Below, one piece after another: positions 17,829 to 27,420 of a DNA stretch of 47,689 nucleotides. Position 1 is the stretch's first letter. Each line of letters starts with the position of its first letter. Location: the NCBI GenBank assembly GCA_905182905.1, contig CAJJDH010000023.1, positions 1 through 47,689 of the forward strand, in the 5' to 3' direction. The translations under genes were made by a program, and so were the position numbers. The notes beneath the pieces were generated by a model. That model was not told the origin of the DNA and did no database searches. It saw nothing but the letters and a program-made list of their open reading frames with translations. The DNA comes from a marine gamma proteobacterium HTCC2089. GTDB lineage: Bacteria; Pseudomonadota; Gammaproteobacteria; Pseudomonadales; Azotimanducaceae.

Positions 17829-19190
17829 ATGAGTGATTACACGAAAATCTTGCTAGAAGAAGATGAAATGCCAACACAGTGGTACAACGTTGTGGCTGAC
17901 CTGCCAGAACCACCGCCACCGGCCTTACACCCTGGTACTCATCAACCTGCAACGGCAGAAGATTTTGCCCCATTGTTTCCTAAAGCATTGATCGCTCAAG
18001 AAATGTCTACGGAACGTTACATCGATATTCCTGGAGAAGTACTCGATGTTTACCGCTTGTGGCGGCCTAGCCCACTGTTTAGAGCGCGTAGATTAGAAAA
18101 ACTTCTCGATACGCCAGCAAAGATATTTTATAAGTATGAAGGTGTGAGTCCTGCGGGCTCGCATAAGCCCAATACTGCAGTGCCTCAGGTTTGGTACAAC
18201 GCGCAGGAAGGCGTGCGTAAACTCACTACCGAAACCGGTGCAGGGCAGTGGGGTAGTTCGCTCGCATTTGCTTGTGCACAGTTTGGCTTGGAATGTGAAA
18301 TTTGGCAGGTTGCGGCTTCATATTTGGCCAAACCTTATCGTCGTACCATGATGGAAATTTGGGGCGGCAAAGTGCATCCAAGCCCTTCTACTGTTACAGA
18401 ATTTGGCCGATCTCTATTAGCAGAAGATCCCGATCATCCTGGCTCATTGGGTATTGCCATTTCTGAAGCTGTGAGTGAAGCAGTGCAAGATCCAACTATT
18501 CGCTATGCGCTGGGTAGTGTTCTCAACCATGTGTTATTGCACCAAACCATTATTGGCGAAGAAGCTTTGTTGCAGTTGGCTAAAGTAGGTGAAACACCTG
18601 ATGTATTAGTGGGTTGTACTGGTGGTGGCTCTAACTTCGGTGGCCTGGCCTTTCCGTTTCTGCGTGAGAAGATGGCAGGAAACATGAACCCTACCATCCG
18701 TTGTGTGGAGCCTTCTGCTTGTCCAACGCTGACTAAGGGCGAATATCGGTACGACTTTGGTGACACTGCTGGGCTAACGCCGCTGATGAAAATGCATACG
18801 CTAGGGCACTCCTTTATACCTGAAGCCATTCACGCTGGCGGGCTGCGTTATCACGGTATGGCCCCGTTGGTTTCCCATGTTTACGAACTAGGCTTAGTGG
18901 AAGCCATTTCTGTGCCGCAGACCGAGTGCTTTTCTAGCGCCTTACAGTTTGCTCGCTCTGAGGGCATTGTGCCTGCGCCGGAACCTACCCATGCATTAGC
19001 GGCTGCTATTCGTGAAGCCCTAGCTTGTAAGGAGTCAGGTGAAGAAAAAGTCATTCTTACCGCTTTATGTGGGCATGGTCATCTTGACTTAGCCTCCTAT
19101 GACAAATACATGAATGGCGAAATGTCGGATTTAGATTTGTCTGATGAACAGATTGCAGCGGCTATGCGCTCGGTTCCAGTGATCGCCTAA
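17829..19190 (+). CDS. trpB2: TrpB2-type tryptophan synthase beta-like PLP enzyme
   Basis: This is a fold-type II PLP enzyme of the TrpB2 branch, which condenses indole with serine to tryptophan without obligatory TrpA. The PLP lysine is K113 in GSHKPNTA, and the catalytic Glu lies in TETGAGQWG. The W in GAGQWG, where TrpB1 has H, marks TrpB2, as does the N-terminal extension with [17 protein letters not shown] phosphate-binding [11 protein letters not shown] follows near residue 258. ATG 17829 matches the family start; the longer frame (17793) is not needed. Length (453 residues) is normal. No trpA or other trp gene is nearby. The downstream TonB receptor is 145 bases away on the same strand. 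The Pro after the PLP lysine is unusual. Confidence 0.93.
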   Translation: MSDYTKILLEEDEMPTQWYNVVADLPEPPPPALHPGTHQPATAEDFAPLFPKALIAQEMSTERYIDIPGEVLDVYRLWRPSPLFRARRLEKLLDTPAKIFYKYEGVSPAGSHKPNTAVPQVWYNAQEGVRKLTTETGAGQWGSSLAFACAQFGLECEIWQVAASYLAKPYRRTMMEIWGGKVHPSPSTVTEFGRSLLAEDPDHPGSLGIAISEAVSEAVQDPTIRYALGSVLNHVLLHQTIIGEEALLQLAKVGETPDVLVGCTGGGSNFGGLAFPFLREKMAGNMNPTIRCVEPSACPTLTKGEYRYDFGDTAGLTPLMKMHTLGHSFIPEAIHAGGLRYHGMAPLVSHVYELGLVEAISVPQTECFSSALQFARSEGIVPAPEPTHALAAAIREALACKESGEEKVILTALCGHGHLDLASYDKYMNGEMSDLDLSDEQIAAAMRSVPVIA

Positions 19191-19335
19191 CGGCGACCAA
19201 TATAGGTTCAGCGCAAAGTAGAGAAACGACAAACTACCTCTTTAGCTGTACGAGCATGCTGTTTTAGATGTTCGTTCATTGGCTATTAGACGGTTTAAAA
19301 AGTACAAGTAAATAAAAATACAAAGGGGACATATT

Positions 19336-21747
19336 GTGAAAATAGATAAGTTTGGCTTGGCGGCTGCGGTTGCAATGGCCTCAGTGCTGTCCGTGAGTGG
19401 GGCTGTGGCTGACGAAGTTGCGCAGTCCAGTGCCGGTTTTAACGCGGTGATTGAAGAAGTTGTAGTGACCGCGCGCCGTCGCGAAGAAGGCCTGCAAGAT
19501 GCGCCTATAGCGATATCTGCCTACACCGGTGACTCCTTGGATTACCGTGGCATCACTACTTTAGATGAGATTTCCCGTTTTGCGCCAAGTTTGACATTGG
19601 AAAATAACCCGAGCTTTGGTGGCGCGTCTAACTCTGCCGCTATTTATCTGCGCGGTGTAGGACAAAAAGAGTTTTTACCAACCACTGAGCCAGGCGTTGG
19701 CTTATATGTAGATGGTGTGTATATCGCTCGCTCAGTGGGTGCGATATTGGATTTAGTGGATATTGAACGTTTAGAAGTATTACGCGGACCTCAAGGTACT
19801 TTGTTTGGCCGCAATACAATTGGTGGTGCAATTTCCATAACCACGGTTAAACCGGAAGTAGGTGGGACCACAACTGGTAGCTTGGGAGTTACCGCTGGCA
19901 CCGACAGTTTGATGAATTTCAAAGGTTCCGTGGAAACACCTCTTGGTGAAAACGCTGCTGCTCGATTATCGTTGGCAAGCTTCAAGCAAGATGGTTATGT
20001 GCAACGGGCAGATGGCATTGACCTAGGCAACGATGACACCATTGCTGGTCGCTTGGCCGTGAATTGGGAACCTACAGATAGTTTTTCTGCCCAGTTTAAT
20101 TTGGATATTTCTCAAGACCGCGAAAATGGCCCTGCAATGGAATTGATCGGCATTGATTTTACTGATTTAAGCCAGCTCACAGGCGTTGTGCTGGCGCCGC
20201 CACCGCCAATGGCGTTTATTCATAACGTCACAACAGCTGCCTTGGGACCGGGCCAACCTTGCGCTGCAACAAATGCTGCAGGTGCTGGCGTCACGTCTAA
20301 CCCAGCGAGCGCAAATTGCTATGACAACCGCTATGTCGGCAAAGACGGTAGCGACGAGGGTACTGCGCCTGCTTATTCAGAAAACGATACCTTAGGTGCG
20401 TCACTGACATTGAATTATGATGTGAGTGAAACATTGTCTTTGAAGTCCATTACAGCTATTCGTCAACTTGATGCGGAATTTGCGCGGGATGGTGACCACT
20501 CTCCTCACCGTATTTCTCAGTTCTCTGATGTTTTAGACCAAGACCAATTCACTCAAGAAATTCAGTTGTTAGGTAGTTATGATAGAACGCAATGGGTAGC
20601 CGGCTTCTACTATTTTTCTGAGGACGGAACGAATACAAATATCTTAGACTTCACCGTTTCTAATTTCCGTTCAGGTGGTGATTTTGATAACGAAGCTTGG
20701 GCAGCATTTGCACAAGTGACTTACGATGTAACTGAAGACTTACACCTAACGTTGGGTGGCCGGTATACAGATGAGCAGAAGTCATTTACACCTGATCAAA
20801 TCATTTTCCAAAATTACTATGCTGGTATTAGCCAAGTGGTGCCACCGGGTAACCCACTAGCGCCATTAGATGCGCCTTTCCTACAAGCCGGTGGGCGAAT
20901 TTTACCGTTGTTAGAAAAAGAAATTGAAGTATCAGAATTTACCCCTACTGTGAATTTGGCTTATGACATATCTGATGATGTGATGGTCTACTTCAATTAC
21001 TCGGAAGGCTTTAAATCAGGCGGATTTACACAAAGAGTATTCCCACCAGTTGTTGCAGGTTTTACGGCACCACCAGGCACACCTGATATAGATCTAATTC
21101 CCACTTATGATCCAGAATTTGTTGAAGTTGCAGAAATCGGCTTTAAGGCTGTATTAGCCGAAGGAAAGTTGCGATTGAACGGCGCGGTCTTCACCACCGA
21201 CTATGACGAGTTGCAAGTGCAAGTGTTTAACAGCGTTGCGCCGGTAACCCGTAACTTAGGTCAGGCATCAATTGAAGGCCTAGAACTTGAAGCATTGTTT
21301 GCGCCGGGTGCAGGCTGGTTGGTTGAGGGTAGCTTTGCCTACCTAGATGCGAACTACGACAATATTGATACCAGCATTACTCTAATTAGTGAGTCCTTCG
21401 ACTTCGAACGTGTACCTGACGTGGCTGCAAGCCTGGGTGTTTCTAAGGAGTTCCAAATGGATGACTCGGGTACATTGGTTGTTCGTGCAGACTGGAGTTA
21501 TCGCGCTGAGACCTTTAATGACGCCTATAACACACCGCTGCTTGCAACGGACTCGGTACAACTGATTGATGCTAGCGTGCGCTGGATCAGCGCCGATGAA
21601 GATTGGTTAGTTACTTTGTCAGGCCGTAATTTAAGCGATGATGATTACTTGATTAGTGGCGTTTACGGCACCGCTTTTCAGTCATTTGAAGGCCTGTTTG
21701 ATCGTGGTAGAGAGTGGCGTTTAGAAGTTAGACGCGACTTTAACTAA
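19336..21747 (+). CDS. TonB-dependent outer-membrane receptor
   Basis: The 803-residue receptor begins with a signal peptide (GLAAAVAMASVLSVSGAVAD), then the TonB box VIEEVVVTARRREE. The plug motif ERLEVLRGPQGTLFGRNTIGGAISI follows, and the barrel ends in a terminal aromatic-rich strand (EWRLEVRRDFN). A GTG start at 19336 is preceded by AAGGGG (19323-19328). A pair of cysteines (QPCAATNAAG and SANCYDN) probably forms a loop disulfide. The ligand is unknown. The neighbours are trpB2 upstream (145 bases) and a CMD/AhpD-like protein downstream (45 bases). These three make a likely transcription unit concerned with uptake and processing of one compound, which is inference. Confidence 0.93.
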   Translation: MKIDKFGLAAAVAMASVLSVSGAVADEVAQSSAGFNAVIEEVVVTARRREEGLQDAPIAISAYTGDSLDYRGITTLDEISRFAPSLTLENNPSFGGASNSAAIYLRGVGQKEFLPTTEPGVGLYVDGVYIARSVGAILDLVDIERLEVLRGPQGTLFGRNTIGGAISITTVKPEVGGTTTGSLGVTAGTDSLMNFKGSVETPLGENAAARLSLASFKQDGYVQRADGIDLGNDDTIAGRLAVNWEPTDSFSAQFNLDISQDRENGPAMELIGIDFTDLSQLTGVVLAPPPPMAFIHNVTTAALGPGQPCAATNAAGAGVTSNPASANCYDNRYVGKDGSDEGTAPAYSENDTLGASLTLNYDVSETLSLKSITAIRQLDAEFARDGDHSPHRISQFSDVLDQDQFTQEIQLLGSYDRTQWVAGFYYFSEDGTNTNILDFTVSNFRSGGDFDNEAWAAFAQVTYDVTEDLHLTLGGRYTDEQKSFTPDQIIFQNYYAGISQVVPPGNPLAPLDAPFLQAGGRILPLLEKEIEVSEFTPTVNLAYDISDDVMVYFNYSEGFKSGGFTQRVFPPVVAGFTAPPGTPDIDLIPTYDPEFVEVAEIGFKAVLAEGKLRLNGAVFTTDYDELQVQVFNSVAPVTRNLGQASIEGLELEALFAPGAGWLVEGSFAYLDANYDNIDTSITLISESFDFERVPDVAASLGVSKEFQMDDSGTLVVRADWSYRAETFNDAYNTPLLATDSVQLIDASVRWISADEDWLVTLSGRNLSDDDYLISGVYGTAFQSFEGLFDRGREWRLEVRRDFN

Positions 21748-21792
21748 GTTCAAAGTGTCCGTTGCATAGAGTTTAAAGGTAAAGGAAGAATA

Positions 21793-22365
21793 ATGGCGAG
21801 AGTAAAAATTGCTAAACCAGAGCAAGTTGAGGATCCTGCTGTACAGGGGATTTTTGATTGGGTAACGCAAATGGAAGGTAGTGTTCCTAACCATTTTTAT
21901 GTGGAGTTGAACTTCCCTGAATTCTTTACTGCAAAACTCGGTGCCACTAAAGTGTTGTGGGAGGCGGGTGAACTGGAAATGGCTGAAATTCAGCACATTG
22001 GCATTCTAGTTTCCCAGCGCAATGGCTGCGCCTACTGCACCGCTGCGTTTTGCACTATCCTTAATCATGGGTTGGGTGAGTCCGAAGATCTGGTTGGCGA
22101 GCTTTTGCAAAAAGGCACTGACAGTGTAGATAACGCTCGCCTTAAGCATATATTGGAATATGCATTAAAGGTGAATGATGAGCCCGCGGCAGTTACTGAT
22201 GCGGATATAGAAGGTCTGCGCGGTGTTGGTCTGACAGATAAAGGGATTGTTCAGGTGACCCATATTGTTAGTGATTTTGGGTCTTACAATCGCCTGAATT
22301 TGGCCCTACAAACAGACTACGACTACCAGGACCTTTGGCAGAACTTAGCATTTCCTAAGAAGTAG
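21793..22365 (+). CDS. Carboxymuconolactone decarboxylase-family protein
   Basis: The 190-residue helical protein has the AhpD/CMD cysteine motif in RNGCAYCTAAFCTIL (about residues 76-90) with an extra Cys after the CxxC pair. In AhpD the CxxC-xxxH set is redox active. Here the position four after the second Cys is F-C rather than H, so peroxidase chemistry is not assured. AAAGGAAG (21781-21788) precedes ATG 21793. It is the last gene of the trpB2-receptor run and is convergent with tesB. It is only distantly similar to the 7434 family member, so a recent duplication is unlikely. Confidence 0.88.
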   Translation: MARVKIAKPEQVEDPAVQGIFDWVTQMEGSVPNHFYVELNFPEFFTAKLGATKVLWEAGELEMAEIQHIGILVSQRNGCAYCTAAFCTILNHGLGESEDLVGELLQKGTDSVDNARLKHILEYALKVNDEPAAVTDADIEGLRGVGLTDKGIVQVTHIVSDFGSYNRLNLALQTDYDYQDLWQNLAFPKK

Positions 22366-22380
22366 TTTTACACAACGGCA

Positions 22381-22410
22381 GTGCTGCGGATTTCGCAAGA
22401 TCTGCAGCAC
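22381..22410. terminator. Hairpin between convergent CMD-family and tesB genes
   Basis: GTGCTGC (22381-22387) pairs with GCAGCAC (22404-22410), and the stem can extend inward through GAT/ATC across a G-T pair. No clean T-run follows on either strand, so terminator activity is only likely from position. Confidence 0.4.
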
Positions 22411-22420
22411 AACTGCTCAG

Positions 22421-23278
22421 CTACTTATGTACTCGCATTAACCCTTCTTGGGTTGTTGATGCAACTAACTCGCCAGCCTGATTATAAATCAACCCTCGAT
22501 TAAAACCTCTAGCACCACTTGCCGTGGGGCTGTCCTGGTCATAAAGCAACCATTCATCGGCTCTAAATGGACGGTGAAACCACATGGCGTGATCAAGACT
22601 GGCAACTTGTACGTTGTCCTGCATAAAACTCACGCCGTGGGGTCGAGCGGCTGTATCTAGTAATGACCAATCAGATAAATACGCTAGCACACACTGGTGT
22701 AGGCGCGGGTCGTCAGGTAAGGCCTCGCCACTCTTCATCCAACAACGCTGGCGAGGCTCGGCGGGTTCGGGGTTGAGAAGGTCAGTGGGCTCAACGTGTT
22801 TCATTTGAATTGCAGAAGAGCCAGTAAAGGATTCTTGAAATTCTGCTGGCCAAGATTGCGCCTGCTCCCTGCGTAATTCGCCTTCGTCCTTAAGCTCTTC
22901 GGGCTTAGGTGTAGGGGGCATTGGAAATTGATGCGATAAACCCTCTTCAGCAACCTGAAAGGAAATAGACATGGTAAAAATGGCCTGGCCATGCTGGATG
23001 GCGACCACTCTTCTAGTCGTGAAACTTCTGCCGTCGCGAATGCGGTCTACCTTATACAGAATGGGGATGTCTTTATCGCCAGCACGAAGAAAGTAACCGT
23101 GCAAGCTGTGCGCCTGTCGATCTTCATCCACAGTACGCGACGCGGCAACTAACGCCTGACCGATAACTTGGCCCCCGTAGACACGTTGCCAACCCTCGTT
23201 CGGGCTGGTGGCAAGGTAGTGATTCAACTCGATTTCTTCGAGATCGAGTGTTTCGATAATTTTATTCAATGGTTGCAT
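22421..23278 (-). CDS. tesB: Acyl-CoA thioesterase II
   Basis: TesB hydrolyses medium- and long-chain acyl-CoA to free acid and CoA. The 285-residue protein has the expected double hot-dog fold. The first half contains the GWQRVYGGQVIGQALVAA helix region. The second contains SLDHAMWFHRPFRADEWLLYDQDSPTA, whose Asp and the following S/T-Q residues form the E. coli TesB active site, and ends with FNRGLIYNQAGELVASTTQEGLMR. Length matches the family (about 286). It starts at ATG 23278; upstream, 23279-23517 shows no gene I would defend. It is transcribed leftward after the ahcY terminator, so it is probably an independent unit. Confidence 0.95.
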   Translation of the reverse strand: MQPLNKIIETLDLEEIELNHYLATSPNEGWQRVYGGQVIGQALVAASRTVDEDRQAHSLHGYFLRAGDKDIPILYKVDRIRDGRSFTTRRVVAIQHGQAIFTMSISFQVAEEGLSHQFPMPPTPKPEELKDEGELRREQAQSWPAEFQESFTGSSAIQMKHVEPTDLLNPEPAEPRQRCWMKSGEALPDDPRLHQCVLAYLSDWSLLDTAARPHGVSFMQDNVQVASLDHAMWFHRPFRADEWLLYDQDSPTASGARGFNRGLIYNQAGELVASTTQEGLMRVHK

Positions 23279-23517
23279 AGTGCTTCTAGTGTCGCGCTTT
23301 TCAGATAGGGCAGTTACTGCTGGGAGGCGGACAATACGCGGTCTGATTCGGTGAGTAAAGTAGTCGGTGTAGAGCGTCTCTCTTGCTGTAAATTTGGACC
23401 TTGGCGCGCGCTGAGAAAGGAACGAAACGGAAATAAAAAGGGAAAAAACAAACGCGAAAGGCTGCGCTAAAGATAACTAAATTCTCACCAACTTCATTCC
23501 ACGAGCGTGGCAAAACA

Positions 23518-23549
23518 ACATATTGGCTGACCGGCGCCAGCCAATATGT
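23518..23549 (-). terminator. Terminator hairpin after ahcY
   Basis: ACATATTGGCTG (23518-23529) pairs perfectly over 12 bases with CAGCCAATATGT (23538-23549) around an eight-base loop. On the minus strand a T-rich TGTTGTTTTG follows. It lies 32 bases past the ahcY stop. The rest of the 23279-23581 gap appears empty. Confidence 0.78.
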
Positions 23550-23581
23550 GAGTGACCCATTTGTGGGCCACTGATCCAGTG

Positions 23582-24943
23582 CTAGTACTTGTAGCTGTCG
23601 ATCTTAAACGGACCTTCTTCGCCAACACCGATATAGTCGGCTTGGTACTTGGTCAAGCGTGTCATAACGCCGCCGAAGCCGGCAACCATGAGTTCTGCCA
23701 CTTCTTCGTCTAGTTTCTTAGGCAATACTTCAACACCAATAGGCTGACGTTGATTCACAGGCTGATCTGACCATGCCTGTTCAAACAGATACATTTGCGC
23801 CAGTACTTGGTTGGCAAATGAACCGTCCATGATGCGCGATGGGTGACCCATGGCGTTGCCCAAGTTCACCAAGCGGCCTTCTGATAACAGAATCAGGTAG
23901 TCGCCGCGAGTCTCTGAGCGGTGGATCATGTGAACCTGGTCTTTGACCTTGTCCCAAGTCCAGTTTTCGCGCATGAAGGCCGTATCAATTTCGTTGTCGA
24001 AGTGACCGATGTTACAAATAACCGCGCCTGCTTTAACCGTGCGCAGAATGGCTTCGTCACACACATTTGCGTTGCCTGTGCAGGTTACAACAATGTCTGT
24101 GTCTTGCAATAAACGTAGGTCGATGTCTGCTACTTTACCCGTGTTCTTGCCGCCAACGTAGGGGGATACAACTTCGTAGCCGTCCATGCAGGCCTGCATT
24201 GCACAAATTGGATCTACTTCAGTAACGCGTACGATCATGCCTTCTTGGCGTAAGCTTTGAGCTGAGCCTTTACCCACATCGCCATAACCAATAACTAAGG
24301 CACGCTTGCCTGCCATCAGCATGTCTGTGCCGCGCTTGATGGCATCATTTAGACTATGGCGGCAGCCATATTTGTTGTCGTTCTTAGATTTGGTAACAGA
24401 GTCATTTACGTTGATCGCTGGCACTTTCAGTTCGCCGTCGCGCATCATTTCGTAAAGGCGGTGTACGCCAGTAGTTGTCTCTTCGCTGATGCCGTGAATC
24501 TTTTCAAGCATCTGTGGGTATTCCTTGTGAATGATCACAGTGAGGTCACCGCCGTCGTCCAACAACATGTTGGCATCCCACGGGCTACCGTCTTTAAGAA
24601 TAGTTTGCTCAATACACCACTCGTACTCTTCCTCGGTTTCGCCTTTCCATGCAAAAACAGGAATGTCTGCTGCAGCCATTGCAGCGGCTGCATGGTCTTG
24701 GGTAGAGAAGATATTGCAAGAAGACCAGCGTACCTCTGCACCTAGGTCAATTAGAGTTTCTATCAATACCGCTGTTTGAATGGTCATGTGAATGCAGCCG
24801 ATAATCCTAGCGCCTGCTAAGGGCTGGCTTGCTGCATAACGCTCACGCAGCGCCATCAGTGCAGGCATTTCTGCTTCGGCTAAAGTAATTTCTTTACGAC
24901 CAAATTCGGCCAGAGCCATATCGGCTACTTTGTAATCTGACAT
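23582..24943 (-). CDS. ahcY: Adenosylhomocysteinase (SAH hydrolase)
   Basis: AhcY splits S-adenosylhomocysteine reversibly to adenosine and homocysteine. It removes the product inhibitor of all SAM-dependent methylation and feeds the methionine cycle. The N-terminal substrate region includes [16 protein letters not shown] and [13 protein letters not shown]. The tightly bound NAD site is [18 protein letters not shown], and [11 protein letters not shown] precedes the C-terminal tail [10 protein letters not shown] that completes the neighbouring NAD site. At 453 residues it is of normal bacterial size. Its AAGGAG ribosome site (24950-24955) overlaps the stop codon of the upstream sahR-like gene, indicating translational coupling. 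No SAH riboswitch is possible in the 10-base gap between them. Confidence 0.97.
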   Translation of the reverse strand: MSDYKVADMALAEFGRKEITLAEAEMPALMALRERYAASQPLAGARIIGCIHMTIQTAVLIETLIDLGAEVRWSSCNIFSTQDHAAAAMAAADIPVFAWKGETEEEYEWCIEQTILKDGSPWDANMLLDDGGDLTVIIHKEYPQMLEKIHGISEETTTGVHRLYEMMRDGELKVPAINVNDSVTKSKNDNKYGCRHSLNDAIKRGTDMLMAGKRALVIGYGDVGKGSAQSLRQEGMIVRVTEVDPICAMQACMDGYEVVSPYVGGKNTGKVADIDLRLLQDTDIVVTCTGNANVCDEAILRTVKAGAVICNIGHFDNEIDTAFMRENWTWDKVKDQVHMIHRSETRGDYLILLSEGRLVNLGNAMGHPSRIMDGSFANQVLAQMYLFEQAWSDQPVNQRQPIGVEVLPKKLDEEVAELMVAGFGGVMTRLTKYQADYIGVGEEGPFKIDSYKY

Positions 24944-24953
24944 TGCTATCTCC

Positions 24954-25985
24954 TTAAGATAGAGGGGGTTGGGGTGTAACTAGTTCGAAACTGGGTATTT
25001 GCACACGAAATCCATTGCGCTGGGCAAGGTATTGTTGGGACTTCAATTGCAAACCGTTTTTGGTTGCGTGCTCTTGCAAAATTTCTGGACCAAAGCCAAG
25101 CCAAAGATCTCCGCAAAGTGTTTTTGCTTTTTCTTGGGTGTGTGGACACAACTCGGCAAGGACCAACAATCCATTGGGCGCTAGAAGTCTGTTCACTTGT
25201 TTGAAGAATGCATCGGGCGAGGGCATATGGTGGAGGACCATAGCAGCAACGATAACCTGGTACTTATTGCTGCTGGGCAACTGATAAAAGTCTTTTTTCT
25301 GTAACGCAATATTTGTGGCTGGGCTTTGCTCAAGCATTGCAAGTCCGACATCTAGCATGGACTGGCTGCTGTCTACGCCAACGACTTCACCAAACAACGG
25401 TGCCAAGGCATTCAGGAGCGAGCAGTCTCCGGGGCCGATTTCTAAAACCCTAGTCTTTGTTGCTTTGCCTTTAACCGCTTGCGACTGCTTTGTGTGCGCT
25501 ACGATGGCTTCAACTATAGAGGGAATGAATACCGCAGAGGGACATATCAGTTCGCTTTGGTGATTCAGTACATCGGCATTATTTTGGAAGAATGAAGCAC
25601 TTTGCTGTGCTCTTTCTGCATAGATCTCGTCCACTGTGTTCAGGGCTGCAGTTGGCAGCGCAGTTTGATCTAGAGCAGCAAACAGGCTTGCTGGAAGAGA
25701 TTGGGATGGATACCCCACGCGTTGATAAAAAACACTGGTGCCTTCGCGCCTGGAGCTTGCAAGTCCAGCCTGTTTGAGGAGTTTTAAATGATGGCTTAAA
25801 GCAGGCTGCGCCACTGCAAAAATTTTGCATAGTTCCATCACGCCGAATGAGTCTCTGGCTAATACACGCAATATATTCGCTCTGAGTTCATCGCCTATGG
25901 CTTTAGCCATAGCCACAATATCCAACTCGAATGCGCTGGAAGTGTTTAGTGGCGGCAAATTTAGCGGCGCTATATTTGTTTGCAA
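24954..25985 (-). CDS. sahR: SahR-like ArsR-family regulator fused to a SAM methyltransferase-type domain
   Basis: Residues 25-85 are a winged helix of the ArsR type: [35 protein letters not shown] spans helices 2-4 with the recognition helix at [13 protein letters not shown]. Residues about 170-300 are a class I methyltransferase-like domain with [17 protein letters not shown] and AAMVLHHM. This architecture next to ahcY matches SahR, the SAH-responsive repressor of methionine-cycle genes in Proteobacteria. The C-terminal domain would then sense SAH rather than methylate, which is inference. The first in-frame start is TTG 25985, with only a weak GAGA upstream. Codon 26 is an ATG but lies inside the winged-helix region. 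The gene is translationally coupled to ahcY. Confidence 0.85.
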   Translation of the reverse strand: MQTNIAPLNLPPLNTSSAFELDIVAMAKAIGDELRANILRVLARDSFGVMELCKIFAVAQPALSHHLKLLKQAGLASSRREGTSVFYQRVGYPSQSLPASLFAALDQTALPTAALNTVDEIYAERAQQSASFFQNNADVLNHQSELICPSAVFIPSIVEAIVAHTKQSQAVKGKATKTRVLEIGPGDCSLLNALAPLFGEVVGVDSSQSMLDVGLAMLEQSPATNIALQKKDFYQLPSSNKYQVIVAAMVLHHMPSPDAFFKQVNRLLAPNGLLVLAELCPHTQEKAKTLCGDLWLGFGPEILQEHATKNGLQLKSQQYLAQRNGFRVQIPSFELVTPQPPLS

Positions 25986-26068
25986 AAGCGTATTTCTCAG
26001 ATTGAAAGGGTTGTAAACGGGTGCTGTCGTTATGCAGCGGAGCGCATGCTACCAAGATTTTTTTAAAT

Positions 26069-26084
26069 ATCAAAATATTTTGAT
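26069..26084. promoter_or_regulatory. Candidate SahR operator, perfect 16-bp palindrome
   Basis: ATCAAAATATTTTGAT is a perfect palindrome in the 223-base divergent region. It lies 84 bases upstream of sahR and 125 upstream of the methionine aminotransferase. ATCAA-N6-TTGAT is the shape expected for an ArsR-family dimer. Assignment to SahR rests on context, because both flanking operons belong to methionine metabolism. Confidence 0.6.
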
Positions 26085-26208
26085 GTTTGTTTTTGCGAGT
26101 CCTGTGCGAAACTGTGTGGCGCTAAGCTGCTTGTACACCCAACCACCTAACAAAAATTTGGGTTATGGTTTGGCGGCATGTTGATGTTAATAATTTTACT
26201 GGGTAGAT

Positions 26209-27420
26209 ATGATGAGTATTTCTTCCTCTACGAGGGGTGCAGCTCGGCTGAGTAACTCACAGGTAACGCCCGCTGTTACAAGTAAGTTGCCAGATGTCGC
26301 AACGACAATTTTTACAACTATGAGCGCCATGGCGCAGCGTTATGGTGCGCTGAATTTGTCCCAAGGTTTCCCTGACTTTGATGGCCCTGGGGCACTTTTA
26401 GAGCGGGTAAATTACTATCTAACCCAAGGCTACAATCAATACCCTCCTATGACTGGCGTTGTGCCCCTACGCGAAAATATTGCGCAAAAGGTAAGAGATC
26501 TATACGGCCTTGAGTGTGATTCCGAGGCAGAGGTGACAGTCACGGCTGGAGCAACTCAAGCGCTGTTTTGTGCGATTGCCAGTGTGGTGAATGCCGGTGA
26601 TGAAGTCATTGTCTTTGATCCAGCCTACGACAGCTATGATCCTGTGATCCGCCTGCAAGGTGGGGTGCCCATACACATTGCGTTGACGGCACCAGCCTTT
26701 ACTGTGGATTGGCTGCGGGTTAGAGAGGCTATAACTTCGCGTACGCGACTAATCATTATCAACACGCCCCACAATCCCACGGGATCCGTTTGGACCGATG
26801 AAGATATACAAGAATTGCGTGATTTGGTCAGCGACAGCAATATTTACCTAATCGGCGACGAAGTTTATGAACACATGGTATTTGATCAGGCCAGTCATAC
26901 GAGTTTGTGCCGTTATGAAGATTTATATGCACGCAGTTTTGTTATTTCCTCGTTTGGCAAGACCTATCATGTCACCGGCTGGAAGGTAGGCTACTGTGTA
27001 GCTCCAGAACCGCTGACGCTTGAGTTTCGGCGCATTCACCAATACGTAAATTTCACTGTGAATACGCCGGTGCAATATGGTCTGGCCGATTTTCTTCAGT
27101 CAAGTCCAGAGCACCATTTACAGCTAGCAAATTTTTATCAGGCTAAGAGAGATTTATTTTGCACTTTACTCGCCCCTTCCAAGTTCAAAATTACGCCTGC
27201 TGCCGGCACCTACTTCCAACTCTTAGATTACTCAGACATATCTGATGAGCTGGATTTGTCTTTAGCGGAACGTTGGACTAAAGAGTTGGGTATTGCCTCA
27301 ATTCCTATTTCTGTTTTTTACCAAGACCCAAGTCAATGCACTCATCAAGCGTTACGATTTTGTTTTGCAAAGGACGATGACACCCTTAAGCGAGCGGCGG
27401 AAATTCTATGCAAACTTTAA
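26209..27420 (+). CDS. ybdL: Methionine aminotransferase (YbdL/MtnE-like PLP enzyme)
   Basis: This fold-type I PLP aminotransferase is of the kynurenine/methionine aminotransferase group. N-terminal LNLSQGFPDFDGP and YNQYPPMTGVVPLRENIA are diagnostic of the YbdL-type group. NTPHNPTGSVW is the PLP-binding Asn region, and SSFGKTYHVTGWKVGY carries the PLP lysine. The enzyme transaminates methionine or its keto acid, 4-methylthio-2-oxobutyrate, usually with glutamine as donor. Its stop overlaps the start of the next gene, an omega-amidase, by 13 bases. That is the known pairing in which the amidase removes the alpha-ketoglutaramate formed. It is divergent from sahR-ahcY across a palindrome. ATG 26209 is preceded by GGGTAG. 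Confidence 0.92.
   Translation: MMSISSSTRGAARLSNSQVTPAVTSKLPDVATTIFTTMSAMAQRYGALNLSQGFPDFDGPGALLERVNYYLTQGYNQYPPMTGVVPLRENIAQKVRDLYGLECDSEAEVTVTAGATQALFCAIASVVNAGDEVIVFDPAYDSYDPVIRLQGGVPIHIALTAPAFTVDWLRVREAITSRTRLIIINTPHNPTGSVWTDEDIQELRDLVSDSNIYLIGDEVYEHMVFDQASHTSLCRYEDLYARSFVISSFGKTYHVTGWKVGYCVAPEPLTLEFRRIHQYVNFTVNTPVQYGLADFLQSSPEHHLQLANFYQAKRDLFCTLLAPSKFKITPAAGTYFQLLDYSDISDELDLSLAERWTKELGIASIPISVFYQDPSQCTHQALRFCFAKDDDTLKRAAEILCKL

Noticed and set aside
23301-23513. Minus-strand 70-codon gene between tesB and ahcY
   Set aside because: Composition is not protein-like, there is no family motif, and it runs almost up to the ahcY terminator hairpin without a good start signal.
24944-24953. SAH riboswitch ahead of ahcY
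   Set aside because: The gap to the upstream gene is only 10 bases and is filled by the ribosome site, so there is no room for an aptamer.
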